From Hanleya hanleyi (lineage: Eukaryota; Mollusca; Polyplacophora; Lepidopleurida; Hanleyidae): DNA of 64,000 bases. The number at the start of each line of letters is the position of its first letter. Position 1 is the first letter of the stretch. The stretch is taken from contig JAVTVY010025057.1 of assembly GCA_036873755.1 (NCBI GenBank), forward strand, positions 52,286 to 116,285, written 5' to 3'. The notes under the pieces were generated by a model that searched no databases, was not told the DNA's origin, and saw nothing but the letters and a program-made list of their open reading frames with translations. Of this stretch, positions 1-11,543 are shown piece after piece. The position numbers and the translations under genes were made by a program.

Positions 1-3000
1 TCCAACTAAGGGAGACTGGTTGAACAGAACTTTTCATCAGCTAACGGAGCAGTGGGGATCAAACAAGACTTCTGTCGCTCCCACTTTGATTAGTAACACA
101 TTCCTCAAAATAAATGTGGCGTCCAGAGTCCAACAATGCGACTGCTGTCCACGATGTAATCATTCTCTCTCACCCTAAAAATCAATCTCTATGTCAATTT
201 CTTGGTAAATTAGCAGAAATTCGAGGATATGAGAAAGCAAACAGACAATAAGTCCATGTCTGATGATGATATAACAAACAGAGTAATGTGAGAAATATTA
301 CATTCTGCCTGATAACTTGACTATTTTGATACAATTGAACGTGTTGTCTTGAAAGAAGCTGCATAATTAGTTTTGAGGAATCCAGGCGCGGGCAATCCAG
401 AGGGAAAAAGAAAACTGATAAAATGGATCATATTGCAATGCAAAAGGTGTGGTCAAACATGACCTATGCCAATTGATACAAGAAATTCCTGGTGGCAACT
501 TGATTAGTCTGGTTATTCTAGGAGATTTGAGAGCAGAGGGGTAGTTTGTAGGATATGGATTAAATTATCTCTGTTAGTTTGAGCATCCGACAATTCAACA
601 TTGCATGTATGCAAGCCCTGATTTGGAGAGGAGCGATTGCTCTCACTCTCTTTCACTCCAGTTAAATTGATATCAAGAGAGCGGGGGAAAAATAAAAAAC
701 TACTAGATAAATAAAATTTGTTTTAAAGTACTGTGATCATCCTCTCATCAGTGAAATCACTCGTCTAAAATTCCTTTAAAGAGCTACTCACTGGTCCCGT
801 GCTGTTTTTAACGTCAAGGTCGGGATATAATCATATTTTGGAATATTTTGTGTTTGAAGCCTTTGAAGGTAATATTAGAGAAAGCGTACATTGTTACTTT
901 GTACCTACCACTGGAAAGTCTACACAATTCTCAAGAGTTCCCATGGAAAGTCTAAACAATTGTCCAGAGTTCCATGGAAGTCTAAACAATTGTCCAGAGT
1001 TCCATGGAAAGTCTAAACAATTGTCCACAGTTCCCATGGAATTAAAGGCTAAACAATTGTCCAGAGTTTCAATGTAAAGACTAAACAATGGCCCAGAGTT
1101 TCCATGGAAAGACTAAACAATGGCCCAGATCGAGTTTCCATGGAAATTCTAAACAATTGTCTAGGGTTTCCATGGAAAGTCTAAACAATTGACCAGAGTT
1201 TCCATGGAAAGGCTATACAATTGTCCAGTGTTCCCATGGAAAGGTTGGACAATTGTTCAGAGTTTTCATGGAAATGCTAAACAATTGTCCAGAGTTCCCA
1301 TGGAAAGTCTAAACAATTGTCCAGAGTTTTCATGGAAAGTTTAAGCTATTGTCCAGAGTTCTCATAGAAACTGACTAAACAATTGTTCAGGTTTTCTAAG
1401 GAGAGGCTTGTCCAGTGTATCCACAGAAAAGCAGGACAATTAGCCAGGATCGTTTATGCGCATGATCAATCCAACTTGAAGAATACACATTGTACATACA
1501 GGAACCCTGTGAAAATGTGAGCATTCTCTCCAATGAAGGTACAGATATGAGCAAATTGAGTATGCTAATCCAGTCCTATTTCCCATTTCCTACGTAATTG
1601 AGTAACCTGTACAGGTAGCTGTAATTGTTCAATTGTCCATAGACATAAGTTGCATAGTTGAAACCGAAATCTGCTTTGGAGAAAATGACATGCAGATGAC
1701 ACATTTCAATTAGAACGAAGATGGCATGTAAATATGTGTCGCTGTCAGTTATAGTATTGGGTAATGACCTCCCATGTCATTTGCTACAAAAAACAAAGTG
1801 ACATAAAAGTCGGCTACATGATACTATGTAAACATGATTCACATCATGCGGTCATGATTGAATGCACGAAGCATGAAAGCATTCATTCATGCAATAACTG
1901 GTTATGAGGCCTAAGCCTTTCATGTCGACTCTGTCAGCCTTGTGGATAGTTGTTCATGAACATATAAACATGATAATGTCATCAGTTCTGTTCAACTGAA
2001 AAGGAAATTATATTTAATCAGAACAAAATTTGACACGTATCTTTGTGTTGTCTATAGGCTGATGCACATATATGTACAATTAAAATTGTTTGAACATTGC
2101 AAGATTTGTAACCTTTCCTTTATGACCATGGGAGGCTTTCACAATAGGACCACAAGATAAACCGGAAGTGATTGTTCTGACAGTTAATTGGTTAACTGGG
2201 CTGAAATCTATAAACAGGAAGTGACAATCACAGAATCTGATTGGATAATATGTACTGCACAAACACCCAATTGTCTGGTCATAAATGACATTTATTAAAG
2301 TTTTTTTTCCATCATTGAATCAAAAAACTAATCATCATGGCTTTCAAGCTCTTTATCAACTTAGCAGAGGAAACAACATAATTTATTGAAGTGTGAAGAT
2401 TAAATCGTTTAAGAGAGAATTGTCCATGTTCATTGGACACTAGCGTTGTTATCAAGTTTCCATTTGGGCAGGCCCTTGATTTCCTGGTGATCATTGAGGT
2501 GTTCACCATTGATTCCAGCCCAGTATTGGTTTCCTCTGCAAACACCCTCATTACTGCAGCCATTAAATGCTGTCAACAGACAATTTCCGCTTCAGAAATA
2601 CTCCTCGCTATGATGATTTTCGTCTTCCTTTCTTTTTTTTTCTGTCCGCAAATGTCAACAGCGACCATTTTAGGATCGACACGAACCCACATTGATCGAC
2701 ATTCCAATACACTCTTTGTTCACCTGTTCATCTGTGCGGATCATCCAGCAGATGTTCTTTAATCTAATTGAACGAAAGCCCAGGGAAGCTGAATGACGGA
2801 TAAGAAATTGAATGGAATCCTTTGGGTGAATTAACCAATATTGCACACTACACCATACATGGCAGAAGTTGACATATCTTTTATAGTCATGAGGACTTGG
2901 TAGCAAGTGTTTTATCCCCATTTAAACAAAAGATAATTCTTTGAGACAGAATTGCAGTGAACAGTTTTGAATGTTGCCGGTCAAATATCATGCTGTTCCT

Positions 3001-3579
3001 ACTTGTATGTCTCGAGTTGAAAATGAAGGCATGTATTTATATAATAGATTCAACATGGAAGGCTAGGGGGTGAACCTGTTTATCCTCGATTTTGGTTTCC
3101 TGTATTGTTATGAATGAGTTGAAAGGAATCACGAACAATAGAAGGACATTAGACGATGTTTCAAAGCAGTTGACAGCCTTGAAGTGTATCATACAATCTG
3201 ATTCTTTCACTCTAACCTCTCATTAACATGTATCATGCAATGACACTGGACATCCGTCTTTTTTTTTGTTTTCTTTTTTTTTTCATGACTTGGTGTTTTG
3301 CCAGTCTTCTACTTTGCCAGAATGGAAGCCATCTGAGCGCTTTGTTAGATGTCTGAAATAGCAACATCACTGCTTGTGTTCTTCTTTAATGATGGCTTCC
3401 TCAGGCCGTCGTCTCGTCTCTATGAAAACATTCACTGTTTATTGATCCCCTATCAGCATTGACACTCCATAACATCCTGGACCAGAAAAAAAGAGTATCG
3501 TATATGGAGTAGAAAGATTCCTGATCACTCTCTGTGTTGGGCAAGAGAATTGCATATTTACCAGCTTACAATTTGAGCA
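1..3579. repeat. Tandem unit A of the ~3.6 kb repeat
   Basis: The opening bases at position 1 recur at 3580, 9021 and 11544, which defines a long tandem repeat with a basic period of about 3.58 kb; the array probably extends left of the window. Unit A is uninterrupted. It holds a ~32 bp minisatellite (905-1440), poly-T tracts near 2630 and 3260, and short open frames on both strands around 2312-2920. No protein family is recognised in it. Alignment to unit B is close to identical over the first ~900 bases. I infer a segmental tandem duplication or a macro-satellite rather than a gene family. Confidence 0.85.
905..1440. repeat. ~32 bp minisatellite in unit A
   Basis: Irregular copies of a ~30-34 bp unit. 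Each holds the palindrome TTCCATGGAA, then GTCTAAACAATTGTCCAGAG with its internal CAATTG. Copies vary by substitutions and small indels. The open frames crossing it are a by-product of the repetition and are not called as genes. Confidence 0.9.
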
Positions 3580-4475
3580 TCCAACTAAGGGACACTGGTT
3601 GAACAGAACTTTTCATCAGCTAACTTCTGTCGCTCCCACTTTGATTAGTAACACATTCCTCAAAATAAACGTGGCGTCCAGAGTCCAACAATGTGACTTG
3701 TCTACGATGTAATCATTCTCTCTCGCCCTAAAAATCAATCTCTATGTCAATTTCTTGGTAAATTAGCAGAAATTCGAAGATATGAGAAAGCAAACAGACA
3801 ATAAGTCCATGTCTGATGATGATATAACAAACAGAGTAATGTGAGAAATATTACATTCTGCCTGATAACTTGACTATTTTGATACAATTGAACGTGTTGT
3901 CTTGAAAGAAGCTGCATATTTAGTTTTGTGGAATCCAGGTGCGGGCAATCCAGAGGGAAAAAGAAAACTGATAAAATGGATCATATTGCAATGCAAAAGC
4001 TGTGGTCAAACATGACCTATGCCAATTGATACAAGAAATTCCTGGTGGCAACTTGATTAGTCTGGTTATTCTAGGAGATTTGAGAGCAGTGGGGTAGTTT
4101 GTAGGATATGGATTAAATTATCTCTGTTAGTTTGAGCATCCGACAATTCAACGTTGCATGTATGCAAGCCCTGATTTGGAGAGAAGCGATTGCTCTCACT
4201 CCCTTTCACTCCAGTTAAATTGATATCAAGAGAGCGGGGGAAAAATAAAAAACTACTAGATAAATAAAATTTGTTTTAAAGTACTGTGATCATCCTCTCA
4301 TCAGTGAAATCACTCGTCTAAAATTCCTTTAAAGAGCTACTCACTGGTCCCGTGCTGTTTTTAACGTCAAGGTCGGGATATAATCATATTTTGGAATATT
4401 TTGTGTTTGAAGCCTTTGAAGGTAATATTAGAGAAAGCGTACATTGTTACTTTGTACCTACCATTGGTGGGATTC

Positions 4476-5175
4476 ATGGAAAGTCTACACAATTCTCAAG
4501 AGTTCCCATGGAAGTCTAAACAATTGTCCAGAGTTCCATGGAAGTCTAAACAATTGTCCAGAGTTCCATGGAAAGTCTAAACAATTGTCCAGAGTTCCAT
4601 GGAAAGTCTAAATAACTAGCTAAACAATTGTCCAGGGTTCCATGGAAAGTCTAAACAATTGTCCAGAGTTCCATGGAAAGTCTAAATAACTAGCTAAACA
4701 ATTGTCCAGGGTTCCATGGAAAGTCTAAGCAATTGTCCAGAGTTCCCATGGAAAGTCTAAATAATTAGCTAAACAATTGTCCAGGGTTCCATGGAAAGTC
4801 TAAACAATTGTCCAGGGTTTCATGGAAAGTCTAATGGAAAATCTCCAATTGTCCAGAGTTCCAATGGAAAGGCTAAACAATTTGTCCAGGGTTTCCATGG
4901 AAAGTCTAAACAATTGTTCAGAGTTCCCATGGAAAGGCTAAACAATTTGTCCAGGGTTTCCATGGAAAGGCTAAACAATTGTCCAGAGTTCCAATGGAAA
5001 GTCTAAATAACTAGCTAAACAATTGTCGCGAGTTCCCATGGAAAGTCTAAATAACTAGCTAAACAATTATCCAGGGTTTCCAGGGAAAGTCTAAACAATT
5101 GTCCAGAGTTCCCATGGAAAGGTTAAACAATTGTCCAGGGTCAAGGGTTTCCATGGAGAGGCTTGTCCAAGGTAT
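4476..5175. repeat. ~32 bp minisatellite in unit B, expanded
   Basis: Same CCATGG/CAATTG unit as at 905-1440, but longer and partly reorganised. A higher-order form with the extra bases TCTAAATAACTAGC appears several times (near 4611, 4682, 4759, 5003, 5048) and is absent from the array at 905-1440. This indicates that the two copies have expanded independently since duplication. Confidence 0.88.
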
Positions 5176-6272
5176 CCATGGGAAAGCAGGAAAATTAGCC
5201 ATCAATCCGTCTTGAAGAAAATACATTGTACATCATTGAAGGAACCCTGAATGAAAGTGTGACTGCATGGTCTCACAATGAAGGTACATACATGTATGAG
5301 CAAATTGATATGTTAAGTCAGTCCATTTCCTACGTAATTGAGTAGCCTATACATGTAGCTGTATTTGTACCATTGTCCATGCATGGACATAAGTTATACA
5401 GTTGGAACTGAATTTTGCTCTTGAAGAATATGACATTTGTCACTGTCAATCATTGTATTGGGTAATAAGTGACATAAAATTTGATTACATGATACTATGT
5501 AAACATGATTCACTTGATGCAGTCTTGATTGAGTGCACGGAAGCATGAAACTGAAAGCGATCATTCGTGCAATAACTGGTTATAAGGCCTAAGCCTTTCA
5601 TGTCGACTCTGTCAGTCAGATAGTTGTTCATGCATATGTATATGAACATGATAATGTCATCAGTTCTGTTCAACTTTTAAAGTGATCTCTTCAACTGAAA
5701 ATGGAATATTTAATCACAACAAAATTTGACACACGCATGTTTGCATTGTCTATAGACTGATGCATATAGACGTACTATAAAAATTGTTTGGACACTGCAA
5801 GATTTGTAACCTTTCCTTTATGACCATGGAAGGCTTTCACAATAGAACCATAAGATAAACCATAAGTACTTGTTCTGTCGGTTCATTGGTTGACTGGGCA
5901 AAAATCTATAAACAGGAAGTGGCAATCACAGAATCTGATTGGATAATGTGTACTGCGCAAGCACCCAATTGTCTGGTCATAATTGACATTTATTGGAAGT
6001 TTTTTTCCAGAATTGAATCAAAAAACTAATCGTCATGGCTTTCAAGCTCTTTATCAACTTAGCAGAGGAAACAACATAATTTATTGAAGTGTGAGGACTA
6101 AATCGTTTAAAGGTCAACCCAAACGGATTTTTTTTTGGTCTAAAAATCCTTAAAAATCATAGTTCATACTTCACTTTGTATGAAAAAAATATTGAAAAAA
6201 TTCTAATCTGATCAGAAACACACGTAATATGGGAGCAAAGTGGGCTTTTTCACACTTTCACAGCTGGGTTGA

Positions 6273-6280
6273 TGACGTCA
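6273..6280 (+). promoter_or_regulatory. CRE (TGACGTCA) upstream of the P2X7-like exon
   Basis: A perfect 8 bp CREB/ATF consensus lies 37 bases before the ATG at 6317. The longer string TGACGTCACGCAG is shared with the element at 18220-19120. Promoter function is inferred from position only. Confidence 0.45.
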
Positions 6281-6316
6281 CGCAGGGAAGTTGCCTGAGA
6301 AAAAACAGCGGATAAC

Positions 6317-6598
6317 ATGGAAAGCGAGTGCAGTCAGAGCTCCGGTTCAGATGTCGATTCGAGCGATATCAGCTGCTTAGATGGAAATATTTTTCGCCAA
6401 GAAGATGAAATAGACATAGAGGAGGATGATGACGGGCAAATTAACAGTTGTTTGCAGACCAACGGCGGAATTCAGCCCTATCAATTTGAGCCGTACGGCT
6501 CCGATTCTGACAGTGACAATCACTCTGACAACGTGGAACTCGACGACGACAGGATTCGGAGAGGTCGTTTGTTGAATACAGATTGGTATGCAACTTGA
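6317..6598 (+). CDS. P2X7-intracellular-domain-like N-terminal exon (transposon-borne)
   Basis: An open frame of 93 codons begins with ATG at 6317. The product is very acidic and Ser/Asp-rich, with a PYQFEP motif near residue 52 and a basic stretch ending in NTDW at residues 88-91. In proteins carrying the cytoplasmic cysteine-rich domain of P2X purinoceptor 7, many of them multi-copy invertebrate genes, an acidic leader with a YQFEP-like motif precedes an NT(D/E/S)W-C-x-C-G-x-C signature. Here the frame stops just after NTDW. A splice donor (GTATGC at 6586) splits the Trp codon exactly at that point, so I read this as the first exon ending at 6585. The zinc-binding exon is not found downstream within the element, so the gene is probably truncated. 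The family match is from memory of the motif, not a search. Confidence 0.5.
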   Translation: MESECSQSSGSDVDSSDISCLDGNIFRQEDEIDIEEDDDGQINSCLQTNGGIQPYQFEPYGSDSDSDNHSDNVELDDDRIRRGRLLNTDWYAT

Positions 6599-7239
6599 CT
6601 GGAAACCTTATTATCGTCATCTATAAGACCAAATGTCCATATATTTCAAACTGTATTGAATGTAGAACGATTCTGTGATGTAAAGAACGAGCACATCTGT
6701 GTTGTTATTGTTGTTACTGACCGAGGCAGCCTTTTCGAAGGGATAAACTCCGGGATTCGGCAGTATGGACAGTAAACTGTTGATAACTCTACTGATATAC
6801 GTCCGATTTGAATTTTGTTTGTTTTCCCATAATCCCCATGAAATACCAATTTCAGAATTATATAGTTTGATAAAAAACTTTGGACATTCATGGCGAAAAG
6901 TAAGCCGTGGTGAGTGGATCGGCATTCACATTTGCTCAATTTTCGACAAATTACCTCAATTAAATTGAAATCGAATGATATTCCCACAATCTCAAATGTC
7001 AAGGGATTATGAAAGTATTATTATCACTTCTGTATCTACAGCCATTCACTCCAATTGGTGTTTTTTATTTATTTACTTATCAAACATATATATATTTATG
7101 AAAGATCATTTTATTATTATTAAATAATATGAAATAGAGACTCATCCAGTCTAACCTGTAGGTGCTCAAGCAACAAATGCCACGCGAGAGCGAGCAGGGC
7201 ATGTACAGCCGTCTCCCTGCCCGAGGCCTCGCTTGCAGG

Positions 7240-7588
7240 TTAGGTTCGTTCAGCCGATGTCCGTGATAGATTCTCCTTGTCCGATTTCTTTGCCGTCACA
7301 TTCTGATTGTTCTTAGGTTTGATAGTTGGAATAGCTGTTCTCTTTAGTTTTGGTTTGTACCCGAATTCAACTGCTACGCTGTAGATGTCCTCGAATGATG
7401 TCTAATTTCTGTCAAAATGTGCCGAGCAAATTATACGAGTACTGGCTCAGGCCCTCTTTCCACACTCTCGTGTTGCGTACAAATTTCGTCCAATTTGCAG
7501 CGATTTTCTCGTCTTTAGGCCACAAATGAATACTAACACCGTCATCTGTAGTAAAACTGCAACCTCCCACTACACAACGTCGTGGCAT
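7240..7588 (-). pseudogene. THAP-domain gene, broken by a frameshift and a stop
   Basis: Starting at the ATG at 7588, the frame begins MPRRCVVGGC (C5-x4-C10), then HLWPKD and W33, the layout of a THAP C2CH zinc finger. After about residue 47 the frame drifts, but in another frame the missing half appears. CSAHF (the C-x2-H zinc ligands, 7414-7428) is followed by an in-frame TAG and then SFEDIYSVAVEFGYKPKLK and AIPTI, continuing as a Lys-rich tail to a stop at 7240-7242. So one indel and one nonsense change disable an otherwise complete THAP domain of the 'EFGYKPKLK-AIPTI' type. THAP domains bind DNA and are found in P-element-type transposases and host factors. Here it lies inside the TTAA element, convergent to the P2X7-like exon. 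Confidence 0.8.
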
Positions 7589-7695
7589 ATTTAACAAATC
7601 ATGCCCCGATACTCCGAAAATCTCCAGAAATCAGCAGCTACTTACGACTGTGGTATACGGCTTTAACATAGAGAATACAAGACGGCTTCCCTCCG

Positions 7696-7703
7696 TGATG
7701 TCA
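7696..7703 (-). promoter_or_regulatory. Decayed CRE upstream of the THAP pseudogene
   Basis: On the minus strand this reads TGACATCACGGAG, differing from the left-end TGACGTCACGCAG by a CpG-type transition and one further base. It lies about 110 bases upstream of the THAP ATG, mirroring the left-end CRE, so both ends of the element seem to have carried the same promoter motif facing inward. Confidence 0.35.
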
Positions 7704-10617
7704 CAGCTGGAATTGACAGGAGAGCGATTTTCACCTTTCAAACGGCAATATCTCGACAACCAGACTGCACAAAATTATGAAAAAAATATCATTATTTTCA
7801 GAATCGAAAGGACTATTTTTTTATATTTTTGACCTCAGAGCGTTTGGGTTGACCTTTAAGAGAGAATTGTTGCATGTTCATTGGACACTAGCGTTGTTAT
7901 CAAGTTTCCATTTGGGCAGGCCCTTGATTTCCTGGTGATCATTGAGGTGTTCACCATTGATTCGAGCTCAGTATTGGTTTCCTCTGCAAACACCCTCATT
8001 ACTGCAGCCATTCAACGCTGTCAACAGACAATTTCCGCTTCAAAAATACTCCTCGCTATGATGATTTTCATCTTCCTTTCTTCTTTTTTTCTGTCCGCAA
8101 ATGTCAACAGCGGCCATTTTAGGATCGACACGAAACCACATTGATCGACATTCCAATACACTCTTTGTTCACCTGTTCATCTGTGCGGATCATCCAGCAG
8201 ATGTTCTTTAATCTAATTGAATGAAAAACCAGGGAAGCTGAATGACGGATAAGAAATTGAATGGAATGCTTCGGATAAATTAATCAATATTGCACGCTAC
8301 ACCATACATGGCAGAAGTTGACATATCTTTTATAGTCATGAGGGCTTGGTAGCAAGTGTTTTATCCCCATTTGAGCAAAAGATAGTTCTTTAAGACAGAG
8401 AATTGCAGTGAACAGTTTTGAATGTTGCTGGCCAAATATCATGTTCTTCCTACTTGTATGTCTCACGTTGAAAACGAAGGAATTTTAGATTTAACACGGA
8501 AGGCCAGGGGTCAACCTGTTTATCCTCAATCTCTGTTTCCTGTATTGTTCTGAATGGATTGAAAGGAATCGCCAACAATAGAAGGAAATTAGACGATGTT
8601 TCAAAGCAGTTTACTGGTTTGAAGTGTATCATACAATCTGATTCTTTCAGCCTATAGCCTCTCATTAACACGTATCATGCAATGACACTGCCCTGGGCAT
8701 CCATCTTTTTTTTTTCTTTTTTCTTTTTTTTTTCATGACTTGGTGTTTTGCCAGTCTTCTACTTTGCCAGAATGGAAGCCATCTGAGCGCATTGTTAGAT
8801 GTCTGAAATAGCAACATCACTGCTTGTGTTCTTTAATGATGGCTTCCTCAGTCCGTCGTCTCGTCTCTATGAAAACAGTCGCCGTTTATTGATCCCCTAT
8901 CAGCATCGACACTTCATAATATCCTGGACCAGAAAAAAAAGTATCTGGAGTAGAAAAATCCCTGATCAGTCTCTGTGTTGTGCAAGAGAATCGCATATTT
9001 ACCAGCTTACAATTTGAGCATCTAACTAAAGGATACGGACTGAACAGAACTTTTCATCAGCTAACGGAGCAGTGGGGATCAAACAAGACTTCTGTAACGC
9101 TCCCACTTTGATTAGTAACACTTTCGTCAAAATAAACGTGGCGTCCAGAGTCCAACAATGCGACTGTTGTCTAAGATGTAATTATTCTCTCTCACGCTAA
9201 AAATCAATCTCTATGTCGATTTCTCTGTAAATTAGCAGAAATTCGAGGATATGAGAAAGCAAACAGACAATAAGGCCTTCAGTGCGAGAAGTCCATGTCT
9301 GATGATTATATAACAAATAGAGTAATGTGAGGAATATTACATTCTCCCCAATAACCTGACTATTTTAGTACAATTGAACATGTTGTCTTGAAAGAAGCTG
9401 CATAATTAGTTCGGAGGAATCCAGACATCGGCAATCCAGAGGGAAAAAGAAAACTGATATAATGAAACATATTGCCATGCAAAAGCTGTGGACAAACATG
9501 ACAAACATGACTTTATGACCATGGGAGGCTTGCACAATAGAACCATAAGATGGACCAGAAGTACTTCTTCTGTCAGTTCATTGGTTAACCGGGCTAAAAT
9601 CTATTAACAGGAAGTGGCAATCACAGGATCTGATTGGATAATGTGTACTGCACAAGCACCCAATTGTCTGGTCATAAATGACATTTATTGAAGTTTTTTT
9701 CCAGAATTGACTCAAAAAACTAATCATCATGGCTTTCAAGCTCTTTATCAACTTAGCAGAGGAAACAACATAATTTATTGAAGTGTGAGGGCTAAATCGT
9801 TTAAGAGAGAATTGTTGCATGTTCATTGAACACCAGCGTTGTTATCAAGTTTCCATTTGGGCAGGCCCTTGATTTCCTGGTGATCATTGAGGTGTTCCCT
9901 ATTGATTCCAACCCAGTATTGGTTTCCTCTGCAAACATTCTCATTACTACAGTCATTACACGCTGTCAACAGACAATTTCCGCTTCAAAAATACTCTTTG
10001 CTATAATGATTTCCGTCCTCCTTTCTTTTTTTTTCTGTCCGCAAATGTCAACAGCAGCCATTTTAGGATTGACACGAACCCACATTGATCGACATTCCAA
10101 TACACTCTTTGTTCACCTGTGCAGATGTTCTTTAATCTAATTGAACGAAAAACCAGGGAAGCTGAATGATGGATAAGAAATTGAATGGAATCCTTCGGGT
10201 GAATTAGCCAATATTGCACGCTACACCATACATGGCACAAGTTGATATATCTTTTATAGTCATGAGGACTTGGTAGCAAGTGTTTTATTCCATTTAAACA
10301 AGATAGTTCTTTGAGACAGAGAATTGCAGTGAACAGTTTTGAATGTTGCCGGCCAAATATCATGTTGTTTCTACTCGTATTTCTCGAGTTGAAAATGAAG
10401 GCATGTATTTTAGATTCAATGCAGAAGGCCGGGGGGTGAACCTGTTTATCCTTGATTTCAGTTTCCTGTATTGGAATGAAAGGAATCGCGAACAATAGAG
10501 GGACATTAGACGATGTTTCAAAGCAGTAGACAGCCTTGAAGTGTATCATGCAATCTGATTCTTCCACTCTAGCCTCTCATTAACACATATCACGGGGCAA
10601 CCATCTTCTTTTTTTTT

Positions 10618-11337
10618 GTCCCCCACTACTTAGTAGGGGGGGACTTAGAAACACCGTAATTCCATGATTCCATAAGAATTTCTTGTCTGGACAATAACTC
10701 GTGAACAATTTAACCGATCAACTTCAAACTTTGGGTGTGCCTTGACATTGGTGAGAGGACGGTTGTGATTGTTTTTCAGCAATGTGCGTAATCTAATATG
10801 GCCGCCGTCAGCCATATTGGATTATAAGCAGTTGGATCTTGTCCAGACAATAACTGGAGTACGATTCAACTGATCTACTTCAAACTTGGGGAGTGCCTTG
10901 ACATCGGTGAGAGGACGGTTGGGATTGTTTTTCAGCAATATGCATAATCCAATATGGCCGCCGTCCGCCATATTGGATATATAAGCAGTTGGATCTTAGA
11001 TTTTCTTGTCCGGACAATAACTCGTGAATGATTTAACCGATCAACTTCAAACTTGGGGTGTGCCTTGACATTGGTGAGAGGACTGTTGGGATTGTTTTTC
11101 AGCAATATGCGTAATCTAATATGGCCGCCGTCAGCCATATTGGATTTTAAGCGATCAGATATCTCCATTTTCAAATCATACTCTTCATCAATGATATGAG
11201 ATATCATAGACCAAAAAAAATCGACCATAGAGGTCCATGGCCCCCGCAGCAGCAGCGCCAGTTATGGTGGATGTAATCCACCATAACTGGTGCTGCTAGC
11301 GGGGGACATGGACCTCTATGGTCGATTTTTTTTTTTT
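10618..11337. mobile_element. Pearl/Helentron-like element with ~160 bp tandem core
   Basis: Inserted in a T tract of unit C. It starts with a hairpin (CCCCC-ACTACTTAGTA-GGGGG at 10620-10640) followed by three tandem copies of a ~157-167 bp core, beginning near 10681, 10838 and 11005. Each core carries GACAATAACT, CTTCAAACTT and ATGGCCGCCGTC. A 5' hairpin plus a tandem core of about 160 bp, inserted between Ts, is the layout described for bivalve pearl elements and other HINE-type non-autonomous Helentrons. The class call is by architecture only. The right end is a long palindrome that may be a separate insertion. Confidence 0.6.
11213..11333. repeat. Near-perfect 57-59 bp palindrome with 5 bp loop
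   Basis: The left arm runs from 11213 to 11271 and the right arm begins at 11277; the loop is TGTAA. The arms pair almost fully, with a few mismatches and a 2 bp length difference around the GCAGCAGCAG run. It ends in A8/T-rich tracts. It sits at the right end of the pearl-like insertion. The RNA from either strand would form a long hairpin. Confidence 0.9.
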
Positions 11338-11543
11338 TTTTCATGACTTGCTGTTTTGCCAGTCTAGCTTTTACTTCTGATCTCTAATGAAACATTCGCC
11401 ATTTATTGATTCCCTATCAGCATTGACACTTCATAATATCCTGGACCAGAAAAAAAAGAGTATCGTATATGGAGTAGAAAACTGCTGATCACTCCCTATG
11501 TTGTGCAATAGAATTGCGTATTTGCCTGCTTTCAATTTGAGCA

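Larger units (their letters stand above)
6111..7855. mobile_element. TTAA-flanked DNA transposon with P2X7-like and THAP genes
   Basis: A 1745 bp insertion into tandem unit B. The ends are a 15 bp terminal inverted repeat, AGGTCAACCCAAACG at 6111 and its reverse complement ending at 7855. It is flanked on both sides by TTAA (6107-6110 and 7856-7859). Removing the element and one TTAA restores the sequence of units A and C. It carries a plus-strand P2X7-like first exon near the left end and a minus-strand THAP-domain pseudogene near the right end, so the two reading units converge. TTAA duplication is typical of piggyBac and a few other cut-and-paste groups; no transposase catalytic domain is visible, so the copy looks non-autonomous and the superfamily is unresolved. 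Confidence 0.9.
3580..9020. repeat. Tandem unit B of the ~3.6 kb repeat, with transposon insertion
   Basis: Second copy of the long tandem unit. It is about 3.69 kb once the 1745 bp transposon and its duplicated TTAA (6111-7859) are removed. The sequence before 6110 and after 7856 joins into exactly the uninterrupted sequence seen in unit A near 2401-2420, so unit A serves as the empty-site control. The internal minisatellite (4476-5175) is longer than in unit A. Confidence 0.85.
9021..11543. repeat. Tandem unit C, internally deleted and interrupted
   Basis: Third copy of the ~3.6 kb unit. It lacks about 1.66 kb relative to unit A (454-2117), including the whole minisatellite. The junction near 9500-9515 shows a short duplicated ACAAACATGAC, consistent with end joining at microhomology. 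A 720 bp insertion (10618-11337) splits the poly-T tract that is continuous in units A and B. The longest open frame in it (188 codons, minus strand, 10001-10567) is broken in units A and B and is not called. Confidence 0.82.

Noticed and set aside
10001..10567. 188-codon minus-strand frame, the longest in the window
   Set aside because: The same region in tandem units A and B is broken by stops and indels, and no domain motif is present.
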